Source: MAG-121220-bin8 sp002700465
GTDB taxonomy: Bacteria; Bacteroidota; Bacteroidia; Flavobacteriales; Flavobacteriaceae
Assembly (NCBI GenBank): GCA_943789295.1
Contig: CALSTO010000001.1
Coordinates: 849,883 to 913,882, forward strand
Reading direction: 5' to 3'
Length of the DNA: 64,000 nt
In this document: positions 55,140-64,000 of the stretch, piece after piece
Numbering within the stretch: position 1 is the stretch's first letter
How the letters are laid out: each line of letters begins with the position of its first letter
Notes under the pieces: model-generated
The model's input: the letters and a program-made list of their open reading frames with translations, nothing else
Database searches by the model: none
What the model was told of the DNA's origin: nothing
Position numbers and translations under genes: made by a program

Positions 55140-56567
55140 CTATAAAAGTTTAATAGCCTCTAGCTTAATTGCTTTTTTGAGTGACCTAAGATGAGTCAAC
55201 GTTGTATCTGGATTAATTAATACAACACGCAAATACCGTTTTGTATTAAACACACATGAGGTGATATAGTATTCTTTTTGATTGATTAGACTATATCTTA
55301 AGCGCTTTTGAAAATCATCATCATCTGTATGTTTGAGATAACGGAAACAGAGTATATTACTTTCTGGTATATAAGGGACTTCAAAATCTTCATCCTGTTT
55401 TAAGCAGTCATAAAATTCCTTTGCTAAGGTAAACCTAGAATCAACATAATCTCCAATTGCTCTTTCACCTTCAAGAGCAAACGACCAAAATAGTTTTGTG
55501 CCTAGTGCTGACTTTGTGCACTCAATAGTGTAGGGCATTGAGTCCATTCCAATAACATTGTTATCATGAAAAACATAGGATCCTTTTTGTTGAAATGCGT
55601 TTGCTTGGTGCATAAAATCTTTAAACAATACAGCAGTACATAGTGAAGGAACGCGCATCATTTTATGAGCATCCCAAATTACGGAGTCTGCTTTTTCAAT
55701 TCCCTTCACATATTTTTTACTTTTTACACCTACTAAGGCTGAGGCTCCGTGAGCTCCATCTACATGAAACCAAAGTCCATTTGTTTGGCAAAAATCTCCC
55801 ATGGCATCAAGAGGGTCAAAAAGTCCAGATGAGGTTGCACACGCATTTGCTACCACACACATTATACGTTTGCCGTTGTTCAAAGCTTGCTCATATACTT
55901 TTTTTAGGTCTTCTATCAAGATGACTTCATTTTTATCGACTGCGACTGGGTAAAATGCTTTTTTACCTAACCCAAGTAATGACAACGCTCTTGTTATAGA
56001 ATAGTGTGCAGATGCTGAACCGAGAACCACGAGATCATTTGGATTTCCTTCAACCCAAGCATTGGGTGCAACGACTGATCGAGCTGCAGCTAATGCACTT
56101 AGGTTTGCAAGAGAACCTCCATGAGTTAAAAAGCCACTTCCCAATCCAGTGGTAAATTCAAAATCATAGTAATCACGACCGTTTAACCAACCAATTTTAT
56201 CAAGCATCCAGTTAATCATAAACCCCTCACAGGTAGCCCCTGCTGGACCCATTTCATAAAGTGAACTTGGGTTGTTTATTGATCCGTGAATCAATTCAGG
56301 GATGCCTGATAAATCTTGTGGAACAGCTACTTGATGTCCCATGTAGTTAGGATTGCTTAAATGGTTAGTATGATCAAGATAAACAGAAACAAAGTGAAGT
56401 AAATCCGATGTTTGTTTAAAGCCAGAACTAAAGTATTCTTTTAACTTTAATTCTTTTGCGATAATTTCAGGAGCATGTTGATTAAGCACAGGAGAATTTA
56501 AAGATTTACTCGTTTTAATATGAGTGTCAATCAATTGACCAACTGCATTTAAAACTGTCAAATCCAT
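55140..56567 (-). CDS. PLP-dependent group II decarboxylase
   Basis: A 475-residue fold-type I enzyme that removes CO2 from an amino acid. Motifs: THGGSLANLSALAAAR (PLP phosphate), HVDGAHGAS (ring stacking and Asp) and WDAHKMMRVPS with the Schiff-base Lys. The family includes aromatic-amino-acid, glutamate, aspartate and diaminobutyrate decarboxylases; the exact substrate is not readable. The start overlaps the TlpA-like gene stop by 1 base, so it is the last gene of the minus-strand operon. Its 3' end abuts the island's right repeat. Confidence 0.9.
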   Translation of the reverse strand: MDLTVLNAVGQLIDTHIKTSKSLNSPVLNQHAPEIIAKELKLKEYFSSGFKQTSDLLHFVSVYLDHTNHLSNPNYMGHQVAVPQDLSGIPELIHGSINNPSSLYEMGPAGATCEGFMINWMLDKIGWLNGRDYYDFEFTTGLGSGFLTHGGSLANLSALAAARSVVAPNAWVEGNPNDLVVLGSASAHYSITRALSLLGLGKKAFYPVAVDKNEVILIEDLKKVYEQALNNGKRIMCVVANACATSSGLFDPLDAMGDFCQTNGLWFHVDGAHGASALVGVKSKKYVKGIEKADSVIWDAHKMMRVPSLCTAVLFKDFMHQANAFQQKGSYVFHDNNVIGMDSMPYTIECTKSALGTKLFWSFALEGERAIGDYVDSRFTLAKEFYDCLKQDEDFEVPYIPESNILCFRYLKHTDDDDFQKRLRYSLINQKEYYITSCVFNTKRYLRVVLINPDTTLTHLRSLKKAIKLEAIKLL

Positions 56568-57799
56568 TATTGTAGAACTAAGCTTTTTATTTCATTATCA
56601 AATTCTTTCTTAAAATCCTCAAATGCTTTTCCGGTTGCAGGACCATTAAAACCTGTATGAATACTATTGACTTTTCCTGACTTATCAATAATAATAGTTG
56701 TTGGATAGGAACGAATTTCTTTTAGCATTGGAAGTTTTTCTTGAGCAAGTTTAGTGTCAACGCTTCCGTATTGAGCTAATAATACTGGGTAAGGAATATC
56801 AAATCTATCAATCATTAACTGAATTCTTTTCATAGCTTTTTCTTCAGTTCTAGCTGCCTCAAAACTCAATGCTACAAAAGCTAAATCTTTTGATGGATTA
56901 TTTTTGATATAAGATAAAAAGAATTTAGTTTCATCTAAACAATTAGGACACCATGTGCCCATAATTTGAACGACTAATACCTTGTTTTTGAATTGCTTAT
57001 CATTTAAACTTACATAATCACCTTTAGAATTTTTAAAATTAAATGAAATTTTTTCAAATCCATCTTTGAGCTGTGTAAGTTCTTTAGAATTAGCAAGCTG
57101 ATAATTATCATCTTTTACCATCCAAAATTTAGTTATGGAATTACTTTGATAATAGAGATTACCGTGAATAGTATCTCCAAGTTTGGCAGCCTTTATTAAA
57201 TATGGGTGGGCACCATCAAATGTCGAAAGAAGTATTGAATCTTTAAAAACGATTCCAGATAAAAAACGAGTATCACCTGAATTTTTCCTAAAAGTTCCCG
57301 AAACTTTATTTCCTGTTTGAGTAAAAATACCTAAACCAGGATATGGTTTTTCTGGCCTAAAAACAGTCTTAAATTGACCGTTTAAATCTAGGTTTGGTGA
57401 TTCTCCAAATTCAAATTTAGGAGCATCACTAATTATTGCTTTAAAAGATGTTTCAGTTCCAGACTCCTCCTTTAAATAAATACCTTCTAATGAGCCATTG
57501 CCAACTTTAGCAATAATTACTGCATCAAAAGGTGGCATGTAAACTTTTATAGAATCATTTTCATACTTGATATTATTGTAAACTAGAGTTTCTTTATCAT
57601 TTTCTACTTTCATTAATAGCTGATCTGAATCTTTAATAAATTCAAATTTAAATGGTAAAATAGAACCATCTTTTGTTATCATTTCTGCCCTATAATTACC
57701 AAGTTGGGGCTCAACAATAGAATTTTGACAGGATTGTAATAAAAAAATAGAAGAAAAAATTAATCCTACTTTTACTAATCTTATTTTACATGTAATCAT
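56567..57799 (-). CDS. TlpA-type thioredoxin-fold lipoprotein
   Basis: A 410-residue lipoprotein (lipobox LLQSC, Cys24). Residues about 30-245 are a beta-rich domain of unknown function, and about 260-410 form a TlpA/ResA-like thioredoxin domain with active site GTWCPNC and a cis-Pro region RSYPTTIIIDKSG. It reduces periplasmic disulfides or assists cytochrome maturation in related systems; here the target is unknown. The gene is coupled to the decarboxylase and lies downstream of two amidohydrolase genes. Confidence 0.87.
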   Translation of the reverse strand: MITCKIRLVKVGLIFSSIFLLQSCQNSIVEPQLGNYRAEMITKDGSILPFKFEFIKDSDQLLMKVENDKETLVYNNIKYENDSIKVYMPPFDAVIIAKVGNGSLEGIYLKEESGTETSFKAIISDAPKFEFGESPNLDLNGQFKTVFRPEKPYPGLGIFTQTGNKVSGTFRKNSGDTRFLSGIVFKDSILLSTFDGAHPYLIKAAKLGDTIHGNLYYQSNSITKFWMVKDDNYQLANSKELTQLKDGFEKISFNFKNSKGDYVSLNDKQFKNKVLVVQIMGTWCPNCLDETKFFLSYIKNNPSKDLAFVALSFEAARTEEKAMKRIQLMIDRFDIPYPVLLAQYGSVDTKLAQEKLPMLKEIRSYPTTIIIDKSGKVNSIHTGFNGPATGKAFEDFKKEFDNEIKSLVLQ

Positions 57800-57838
57800 T
57801 GGTTTACAACGCTATTATTTAAAATTATCACTCTTAAT

Positions 57839-59125
57839 TTATTTTTGAAACTTTTTAGAATATCGTTTCCACAGTTCAGTTTGATGAGTTTCCAAACTTA
57901 ATTCACGACCACTTATAAATGCATGTTCAATAATATTAGTTCTCATGTCCAATGCATCACCTTTAGATAAAAATAATGTCGCATGCTTACCAACCTCCAA
58001 ACTACCCAGCTTATCATTGATTCCTAAAATTTTAGCAGAATTAAGTGTGATTAATTGTAAAGCTTCTTCTTTATCCAAACCATATGCAGCAAAACTTCCA
58101 GCGTAAAATGGTAAATTTCTTGTATTCATCCTTTCCATACTTCCGCTAACGTCAATACTTACTAGTAAGCCAGAATTGACCAATTGAGATGCAATTTTAA
58201 AAGCTGCCTTAGGATCATCATCTTCATTGTCAGGAAGTCTATGAGGTCTAGAAACGATTACTGGAATATTATTTTCCTTTAAAAAATCAAGCTGGTCAAC
58301 AGCTCCGTTTCCTCCAACTAAAACAATTTTTGTTAAACCTATTTTTTTCAAATATGTAATACCATCGACAATTTGTTTTTCATCTTTAGCATGTATATAC
58401 AGAGTTGTATTACCTTCGAAAACTCCACTCATGGCTTGATATGGCAAATGTACAGGAATCTGATTTTTACTGTATACTTGTGCATTTTCAAAAAAAGTAT
58501 TCACTTTTTTAACATTTGTTGAATAATTTTTATTGATTTTTAAACTAGGATCTTCTCCTAACCACCATCTTCCTCTTGAATAAGGATTTGGCCAATTTAG
58601 ATGAATTCCTTCATCGTTTTGAATCAAAGCGTCCTCCCAATTCCAAGCATCCAATTGCATTATTGATGAACTTCCTGAGATGGTTCCTCCTCTTGGGGTT
58701 ACTTGAGCTACTAAAACACCGTTAGGACGCATACTTTCAATTATTTTTGATTCAGCATCGTAAGCTATTGCTGCTCTAATGTGAGGAAGAAAATCACCTA
58801 TTTCATCTTCATCTCTAGTTGCTCTAACAGCATCCACTTCTGCCAAACCTAAAGTTGAATTTGTAGCAATAAATCCAGGATAAACATGTTTTCCATTTGC
58901 ATTTATTGTTTTTTGATAATTATCCATATTAGCTTTAGATCCAACAAAATCAATTTTTCCATTTTTAAAACCTATAGAACCATTTTCTATAACTTCTCCA
59001 TTTCCAACATGTATATGTGCATTGTAAATTAAAATTGACTGTGTTTGTGAGTCAGCAGGTGTCTGTTGTGAAAACAGTGAACAGTTGAATCCAATAAATA
59101 GTAATATTAGTATGTGTTTTTTCAT
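57839..59125 (-). CDS. Secreted amidohydrolase-family protein, degenerate metal site
   Basis: A 428-residue exported protein (signal ending LFSQQ) of the imidazolonepropionase-like amidohydrolase superfamily. It has the N-terminal sandwich ILIYNAHIHVGNGEVIENG and C-terminal LNSAKILGINDKLGSLEVGKHATLFL, but the usual HxH after GFI is replaced (YPGFIATNSTLG), so metal binding and catalysis are doubtful. It is encoded 5 bases after a larger amidohydrolase and may be a non-catalytic partner subunit. Confidence 0.8.
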   Translation of the reverse strand: MKKHILILLFIGFNCSLFSQQTPADSQTQSILIYNAHIHVGNGEVIENGSIGFKNGKIDFVGSKANMDNYQKTINANGKHVYPGFIATNSTLGLAEVDAVRATRDEDEIGDFLPHIRAAIAYDAESKIIESMRPNGVLVAQVTPRGGTISGSSSIMQLDAWNWEDALIQNDEGIHLNWPNPYSRGRWWLGEDPSLKINKNYSTNVKKVNTFFENAQVYSKNQIPVHLPYQAMSGVFEGNTTLYIHAKDEKQIVDGITYLKKIGLTKIVLVGGNGAVDQLDFLKENNIPVIVSRPHRLPDNEDDDPKAAFKIASQLVNSGLLVSIDVSGSMERMNTRNLPFYAGSFAAYGLDKEEALQLITLNSAKILGINDKLGSLEVGKHATLFLSKGDALDMRTNIIEHAFISGRELSLETHQTELWKRYSKKFQK

Positions 59126-59130
59126 AATTT

Positions 59131-62115
59131 TTAATCTAAAGTTTCACAATGAAATTCTCTTTTGATTCCACTAGGCGGTGCCTGTGTCGCAGAACCATTT
59201 TGTTTTTCTATTAACATTTGACCAATTAAGATTCTCTTTTCTTTGTCAATTTCAGCAATTTGATCACTAATTTCATTAGAATCATAATAAACCACTCCTT
59301 CAATCATAGTGATTTCTGCTTGGCTGTAAATAGACATCGGGTGGTCTGTCCATAGAACAAGATCAGCATCTTTTCCAACTTTAATACTACCTATTCGTTC
59401 GTCCAAGTGTAACAGTTTTGCAGGATTTAGAGTTACAAATTTCCAAGCCTCTTCTTCAGAAACACCTCCATATTTCACTGCTTTTGCTGCCTCTTGATTT
59501 AGACGTCTTGACATTTCTCCGTCATCAGAATTAAATGCAACTGTCACTCCAGCATTATGCATTATTGCTCCGTTGTATGGAATTGCATCTTTTACCTCAT
59601 TTTTATAAGCCCACCAATCTGAAAAAGTAGAACCTCCTACTCCGTGATCAGCCATTTTATCAGCTACCTTGTAACCTTCTAAAATATGAGTAAAAGTATT
59701 TATTCTAAATCCAAACCTTTCGGCAACTTTAATCAACATATTTATTTCAGATTGAACGTATGAGTGACAGGATATAAACCTTTTACCATCTAGTATTTCA
59801 GAAAGAACTTCCATTTCTATATCATAACGAGGTCTTTTAGTTTTAGATTTTTGTCTTTTAGAAAGACTATTGAAATTCGACCATTCTTTGGAATACTCTT
59901 TTGCTCTTTGAAAATAATCTACAAAAACCTGCTCAACACCCATTCTTGTTTGAGGAAATCTTGAAAAACTTGACCAATTAGATTGTTTTACATTTTCACC
60001 CAAAGCAAATTTTATAAATGGATCACTGTCTTGAACTAACAAATTATCAATAGTTTCTCCCCATTTTAATTTTATAATAGCTGATCTTCCTCCGATTGGA
60101 TTTGCTGAGCCATGTAATATTTGAATTGTTGTAACACCACCTGTTAAGTCTCTGTACAAACCAATATCGTCAGGTTCTATTACATCTTCGATACTTACCT
60201 CAGCAGAGGAATTTTGACCTCCTTCATTTATACTCGAAGCTCCTAAGTGTGAATGCTCGTCAATAATTCCAGTTGTTAGATGTTTTCCAGTAGCATCGAT
60301 TGTAACATAATTTTGATTACTTTTTATATTTCCAACTTCCGCAATCATACCATCAATTACTAGAACATCAGTAGTTTTGAGAATTCCCTCAGGTTCGTTA
60401 GTCCAAACAGTAGCATTTTTAAATAAAGTATTTTGACTTACTGGTCTATTTGAAAATCCATATGCCTTATTCGGATATGTCAATGGAGCTGGATCATAGT
60501 AACTCGATTTTTTAACTTTTTTATCTACGGATTTTTTGGCTTCATCTAATTCAACATTCCAAATTATTTTATTTCCGTTAAAATCTACTCCACTACCTTT
60601 GTTAATACTGTTATCATTGATTTTTGAATTCAACTGAGCGTAAGATTTATTTTTTTCATCGATCAAAGTCAAATAGAACCAACCCTCATTGTACTTAATT
60701 TTCGTCTTAAGATTAACAGAGTCTTTTTTTGCTTTAGCAGAAATTTTGCTTTTACTATTTTTTATTTCAACAGAGATTACGTTGTCACCGAAATTAAATT
60801 TATAACTACCATCTATATCTATTATAGATGATGAGTTATTAACTACATATGGTCTACCCATTACCCAATTTTCGTAAATTTTAGTGTCGTTGTTAAATAA
60901 TGGTCCTGAACTTACTATAAAATTGGCAAGCTTTCCTTTTTCAAGGGTCCCGATAATATTTTCTTTATTTAAAATTTTTGCTGGAACTGTAGTTAGAGAT
61001 GCTAAAGCTTGTTTTTTTGTTAAACCATATGAAATAGCTTTTCTTAAATTACTTAGAAATTCTTTGGAAGATTTTAATTTACTTGATGTAATTGCAAATG
61101 GAATATTAGCCTTTTCAATGACTGAAGGATTCATTGGGGCTTGACTCCAATGCTTCAATTGTCCCAAAGTAATTTTTTTCATCAAAAGAGGGTCTGAAAC
61201 ATCATAAGGTTTGGGAAAGTTTAGAGGAAGAATGAGTTTTGCGTTATTTTCTTTCAATTCATCAACATGTTCATAATCCTGACCACTTGCAACAACTGCA
61301 AAATCAAGTCCCATTTCTTTTCCGACTTTAACCGCTCTTAGAGTGTTTAATTTATCATCTGCTAAAAATATCTTTGGCAAGTTCTTGTTTTTTATCGCTG
61401 CTTCAATTGCTAAATCTTTTTCTTTCAAACCACCTTGAGAATACCAATTTAGATCATGATAAAATTGTCTTATGAGTGCCATTGCACCCATAACTGATCC
61501 AGGGTATGATTGTGAAGAAGTAACACTTTTTTTAAATGAAAAATGCTCTGCAGTCTTGTTAGAAATTAACCTTTCACTTTCTGAAGATTGATCACTTAGA
61601 GCAACCAGTAAACTAGTTCCACGGTGAATTCCATCGTCTCTGTGAGTGTTAACTATACCAAAACCAATTTGACGTAAATCTTTAGCTTTTTTATTGTCAT
61701 ATTTATAATCATTTATACTATTATAATCACTTAAAATATGATCATTCCAATAATAACCTTTTCTACTTGATTCATACTGAGTACTTCTTCCAGATCCACT
61801 TCTTCTTTTGGGTGTTTGTAATCCAAAATTACTGTTTAAATCAATGAAAGATGGGTATATAAATTGATTAGATTTATCGTGTATGATAGTATTGCTAGGA
61901 AGAACTAAATCTTTACCAATAGCTACAATTTTGCCCTCGAGTTCTAATAAAGTTCCATTTGTAATCACATTACCTGGAGAAATAATTATGGTAGCATTTG
62001 TAAATGCTTTATAATTAAGTTCTTTAGTTTTAACACCTGAATTTGTGGGGAAATAATCTTGTGAAAACAAAAAATTAATGGGTATTATTAAAATAAAAAA
62101 TATTTTTTTCATCAT
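59131..62115 (-). CDS. Secreted double amidohydrolase-family protein
   Basis: A 994-residue exported protein (signal ending LFSQ) with two amidohydrolase-like halves. The first (about 35-430) lacks the metal motif (YPSFIDLNSNFGL) but keeps the closing LTTVPAKILNKENIIGTLEKGK. The second (about 560-975) is canonical: GIIDEHSHLG (HxH), FISCHSYV, FTHILEGYK and FNSDDGE supply the metal ligands, closing with LNPAKLLHLDERIGSIKVGKDADLVLW. A catalytic and a degenerate half fused suggests duplication. Substrate is probably a peptide or cyclic amide; this is inferred only from family. It heads the operon with the second amidohydrolase, TlpA-like and decarboxylase genes. Confidence 0.85.
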   Translation of the reverse strand: MMKKIFFILIIPINFLFSQDYFPTNSGVKTKELNYKAFTNATIIISPGNVITNGTLLELEGKIVAIGKDLVLPSNTIIHDKSNQFIYPSFIDLNSNFGLQTPKRRSGSGRSTQYESSRKGYYWNDHILSDYNSINDYKYDNKKAKDLRQIGFGIVNTHRDDGIHRGTSLLVALSDQSSESERLISNKTAEHFSFKKSVTSSQSYPGSVMGAMALIRQFYHDLNWYSQGGLKEKDLAIEAAIKNKNLPKIFLADDKLNTLRAVKVGKEMGLDFAVVASGQDYEHVDELKENNAKLILPLNFPKPYDVSDPLLMKKITLGQLKHWSQAPMNPSVIEKANIPFAITSSKLKSSKEFLSNLRKAISYGLTKKQALASLTTVPAKILNKENIIGTLEKGKLANFIVSSGPLFNNDTKIYENWVMGRPYVVNNSSSIIDIDGSYKFNFGDNVISVEIKNSKSKISAKAKKDSVNLKTKIKYNEGWFYLTLIDEKNKSYAQLNSKINDNSINKGSGVDFNGNKIIWNVELDEAKKSVDKKVKKSSYYDPAPLTYPNKAYGFSNRPVSQNTLFKNATVWTNEPEGILKTTDVLVIDGMIAEVGNIKSNQNYVTIDATGKHLTTGIIDEHSHLGASSINEGGQNSSAEVSIEDVIEPDDIGLYRDLTGGVTTIQILHGSANPIGGRSAIIKLKWGETIDNLLVQDSDPFIKFALGENVKQSNWSSFSRFPQTRMGVEQVFVDYFQRAKEYSKEWSNFNSLSKRQKSKTKRPRYDIEMEVLSEILDGKRFISCHSYVQSEINMLIKVAERFGFRINTFTHILEGYKVADKMADHGVGGSTFSDWWAYKNEVKDAIPYNGAIMHNAGVTVAFNSDDGEMSRRLNQEAAKAVKYGGVSEEEAWKFVTLNPAKLLHLDERIGSIKVGKDADLVLWTDHPMSIYSQAEITMIEGVVYYDSNEISDQIAEIDKEKRILIGQMLIEKQNGSATQAPPSGIKREFHCETLD

Positions 62116-62225
62116 AGCTAATTTTAAACTTATTTAAATTAATAAAACTAAAGGAAAAATTATAATAATTGTTGTAAAGTTGTTCCTTAATCCTTTAAAA
62201 TCTAACTTTAATTCTTAGTCTCTAA

Positions 62226-62720
62226 TCATTTTTTGTTTATTAAATAATAACCTAAACAAATTGATAGTATTGATAGACCAAAAAACAGTATATCTAATGG
62301 GCTTGTGAAATTTTCAGTTAATTTTAAAATCTTCTCAAAAAATTTAACTATTAAAACGATTATTATAACTTTTATAATCTTATTTTTTAGTTGATCTAAA
62401 CTTTTAATTTTTAAAGTAGATTCGGAAAATTTAGCTTTAGCAAAATTAATTTCACTAACAAAAAGTTCATATATACCAAAACCGAAAATTAGTAGAACTA
62501 TTCCGATTAAAAATAAATCAATAGATGATATTATTTTAAATAGAAGTTGATTGTTATTTACAATTGCTGAATCAAACAAAGGGTTATAAAATAGGATTGC
62601 TTGAATAATATCCCAACTTCCAATTACAATTAAAGAAATAGAAGCTATAATTGAAAGAATTACAGCAAGAATCACAACATATCTAACACTCCATAAAACT
62701 TTTTCGAACTTATTTTCCAT
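62226..62720 (-). CDS. YqhA family membrane protein (UPF0114)
   Basis: A 164-residue inner-membrane protein with four hydrophobic segments, including the family signature LLIFGFGIYELFVS. The first segment starts VRYVVILAVILSIIASISL. The function of YqhA is unknown. The gene is separate from the amidohydrolase operon by about 110 bases and divergent from the TPR gene. Confidence 0.85.
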   Translation of the reverse strand: MENKFEKVLWSVRYVVILAVILSIIASISLIVIGSWDIIQAILFYNPLFDSAIVNNNQLLFKIISSIDLFLIGIVLLIFGFGIYELFVSEINFAKAKFSESTLKIKSLDQLKNKIIKVIIIVLIVKFFEKILKLTENFTSPLDILFFGLSILSICLGYYLINKK

Positions 62721-62826
62721 ATTATTAAAATTACAAAATTTAAACTAACAATTTAATTTATCAAAAAAACATTCATTAAAGTATGTTATGTTTATTATTT
62801 TAACTATTTTAACAAAAAAATAATTT

Positions 62827-63948
62827 ATGAAAAAAACTATACTTACCTCAATTATGACTTTAGCATTTTTAGTAAATGCAAACGGACAACAATGGATTGA
62901 AGACACATCTTGTAACAAAAATGCATCAAAAATCGTTAATGAAGCTATAACTTCACTATCAAACCTAGAACATCTAATGGCTGTTGGAATGGCAAAAGCT
63001 GCTCTTGTAGTTGATGATAATTGTGAATGTGCTAAGTTAGTTTTAGCTGCTGCAGCACATTGGAACGAAGACTGGGGATCAAGATCTGAAAAACTTAAAC
63101 AAATAAATATAAAAACTCTTAGTGATGTTGAAAAAGCATGGTACACTTTATTATCAACTCCAAATAAAGATTTTGATACTGCTGCAAAAAAAGCATTAAA
63201 TAAGTATCCAAATAGTGGTTTAATAAATTGGCTTAATGTTGGACAAGATATGGATTCAAATAAAGCTTTTTCAGAAAAGTTTCCACAACTTGCTGCTGGA
63301 GCTTACAATACTATGGCTTATGCGTTTGCAAGAGATGGAGATTTTGAGTCGGCTTATAAAGCAATCGATTACTCTCTAAGATTACACGATGGGCCGAATG
63401 CATTAGATTCAAAAGCTGAAATTGCAGTAATGGAGGGAGATTATGAAAAAGCATTCAATAGCCAAGCAAAGGCATTTGATTATGCATGGTTTGCATCACC
63501 ATTCCAACCAAAATTGGTTACATATTGGAGAAACTTGAATAAAGAAAATCTAGTTAAAAACTTACAAGAAGCTCAATCAAGTTTTCAAGAAGCTATAATT
63601 AGTCAAGACCTAGAAGAATGGAAAAAATATATAACGGATGATATGATGTTAACATCTGGTGATTCAAGTTTGACAGAATTTTACACTCAAAATGAAGAGC
63701 GTTTCTTAACTAAAAGAAATTTTACTTGGGATAGTTTTGATTTAAGAGATTTTGATATTGACTTTTCACCTGATATGAATACTGCAATAGTTAAATTTTA
63801 TGCTAATGGTGCTTATACTTTCACAGAAACTAATGAGAAAGTTGATTATAGTACAAGAGCATCTGCAGTATGGATTTCAACAGGATCTGGATGGAAAATG
63901 GTTCATGCCAATTGGGCACCATTTGGAGGGTCTGGAATTCCTAAATAA
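62827..63948 (+). CDS. Exported TPR-like protein with C-terminal NTF2-like domain
   Basis: A 373-residue protein with signal peptide ending NANGQ. Residues about 30-240 are helical repeats of TPR type (GDFESAYKAIDYSLRLHDGP, MEGDYEKAFNSQAKAFDYAWF). Residues about 250-373 form an NTF2/DUF4440-like domain (FQEAIISQDLEEWKKYITDD at the start, VDYSTRASAVWISTGSGWKM near the end), similar in type to the lipoproteins at 1.5-3.9 kb. It probably acts in the periplasm. It is followed by a terminator-like hairpin at the window edge. Confidence 0.78.
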   Translation: MKKTILTSIMTLAFLVNANGQQWIEDTSCNKNASKIVNEAITSLSNLEHLMAVGMAKAALVVDDNCECAKLVLAAAAHWNEDWGSRSEKLKQINIKTLSDVEKAWYTLLSTPNKDFDTAAKKALNKYPNSGLINWLNVGQDMDSNKAFSEKFPQLAAGAYNTMAYAFARDGDFESAYKAIDYSLRLHDGPNALDSKAEIAVMEGDYEKAFNSQAKAFDYAWFASPFQPKLVTYWRNLNKENLVKNLQEAQSSFQEAIISQDLEEWKKYITDDMMLTSGDSSLTEFYTQNEERFLTKRNFTWDSFDLRDFDIDFSPDMNTAIVKFYANGAYTFTETNEKVDYSTRASAVWISTGSGWKMVHANWAPFGGSGIPK

Positions 63949-63972
63949 TATATTACGCTTATTTTGTTTAAT

Positions 63973-64000
63973 AAAACCCTTGTAAGAAGTTACGAGGGTT
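63973..64000 (+). terminator. Terminator-like hairpin, cut by the window edge
   Basis: AAAACCCTTGTAA can pair with TTACGAGGGTT (one G-U), but the expected T run lies beyond the last base. It lies 25 bases after the TPR gene. Confidence 0.6.

Overview
The window reads as a chromosomal segment of a marine-type member of the Flavobacteriaceae (Bacteroidota). Supporting signs are very AT-rich DNA, many lipoproteins and Sec signal peptides ending in SQ or AQ, a SusC/SusD pair, a Por secretion system (T9SS) C-terminal sorting domain, bacillithiol synthesis (BshA), Bacteroidota promoter motifs (TAnnTTTG) and flavobacterial gene orders such as the amidase, MCE and Fe-S operon. No rRNA, CRISPR array, transposase or integrase was found.

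Layout. 0-9.9 kb: a frameshifted secreted nuclease, a small barrel protein, a tandem array of four NTF2-like lipoproteins, a broken Asp-box propeller lipoprotein, an M81 (MlrC-like) peptidase, a methyltransferase, a cold-shock protein, a DMT exporter, an alpha/beta-hydrolase lipoprotein and a DUF488 protein. 10-14.5 kb: a SusC/SusD locus carrying four frameshifts. 14.6-22.3 kb: a steroid-5-alpha-reductase-like membrane protein, DgkA, a penicillin-acylase-family enzyme, a Dabb lipoprotein, and bshA coupled to a GH3 plus beta-lactamase fusion. 22.4-27.5 kb: a minus-strand operon of amidase, MlaD, membrane Fe-S protein, HAD phosphatase, CCG Fe-S protein and a conserved hypothetical. 27.6-40.9 kb: envelope and housekeeping genes (LptD, RidA, an N-acetylglucosamine-kinase-like protein, GAPDH, PfkA, TamB, TsaD, RsmE, AI-2E family permease), all free of frameshifts.

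40.95-55.1 kb: tRNA-Ser(GCT) followed by a 13.9 kb island bracketed by two 180-bp direct repeats (2 mismatches), each starting in the last 14 nt of the tRNA. The island has two parts. The first encodes two adhesin-like repeat proteins with a C-terminal S74 chaperone module, a T9SS-secreted protein, a Gly-rich surface lipoprotein, a small secreted Ser/Asp/Pro-tailed protein, a nucleotidyltransferase (broken) and a PqqD/HPr-kinase-like protein. The second encodes a transmembrane propeller-HTH regulator, a Wza-like exporter and a Wzc-like tyrosine kinase with a (Gly-Tyr)n tail made by a hexanucleotide repeat. Both parts are preceded by nearly the same promoter-region sequence. The small protein with kinase and nucleotidyltransferase looks like an undescribed peptide-modification system and is the most interesting content here.

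55.1-64 kb: a minus-strand operon of two amidohydrolase proteins, a TlpA-type thioredoxin lipoprotein and a PLP decarboxylase, then a YqhA-family membrane protein and a TPR protein with an NTF2-like tail.

About 16 reading-frame breaks are visible. They fall almost entirely in exported or island genes (0.7, 4.5, 12.9-14.1, 20.1 and 41.5-49.6 kb), whereas 22-40.9 kb and 49.9-64 kb have none. This may reflect gene decay, strain variation collapsed in assembly, or local sequence error; it cannot be decided from this sequence alone.
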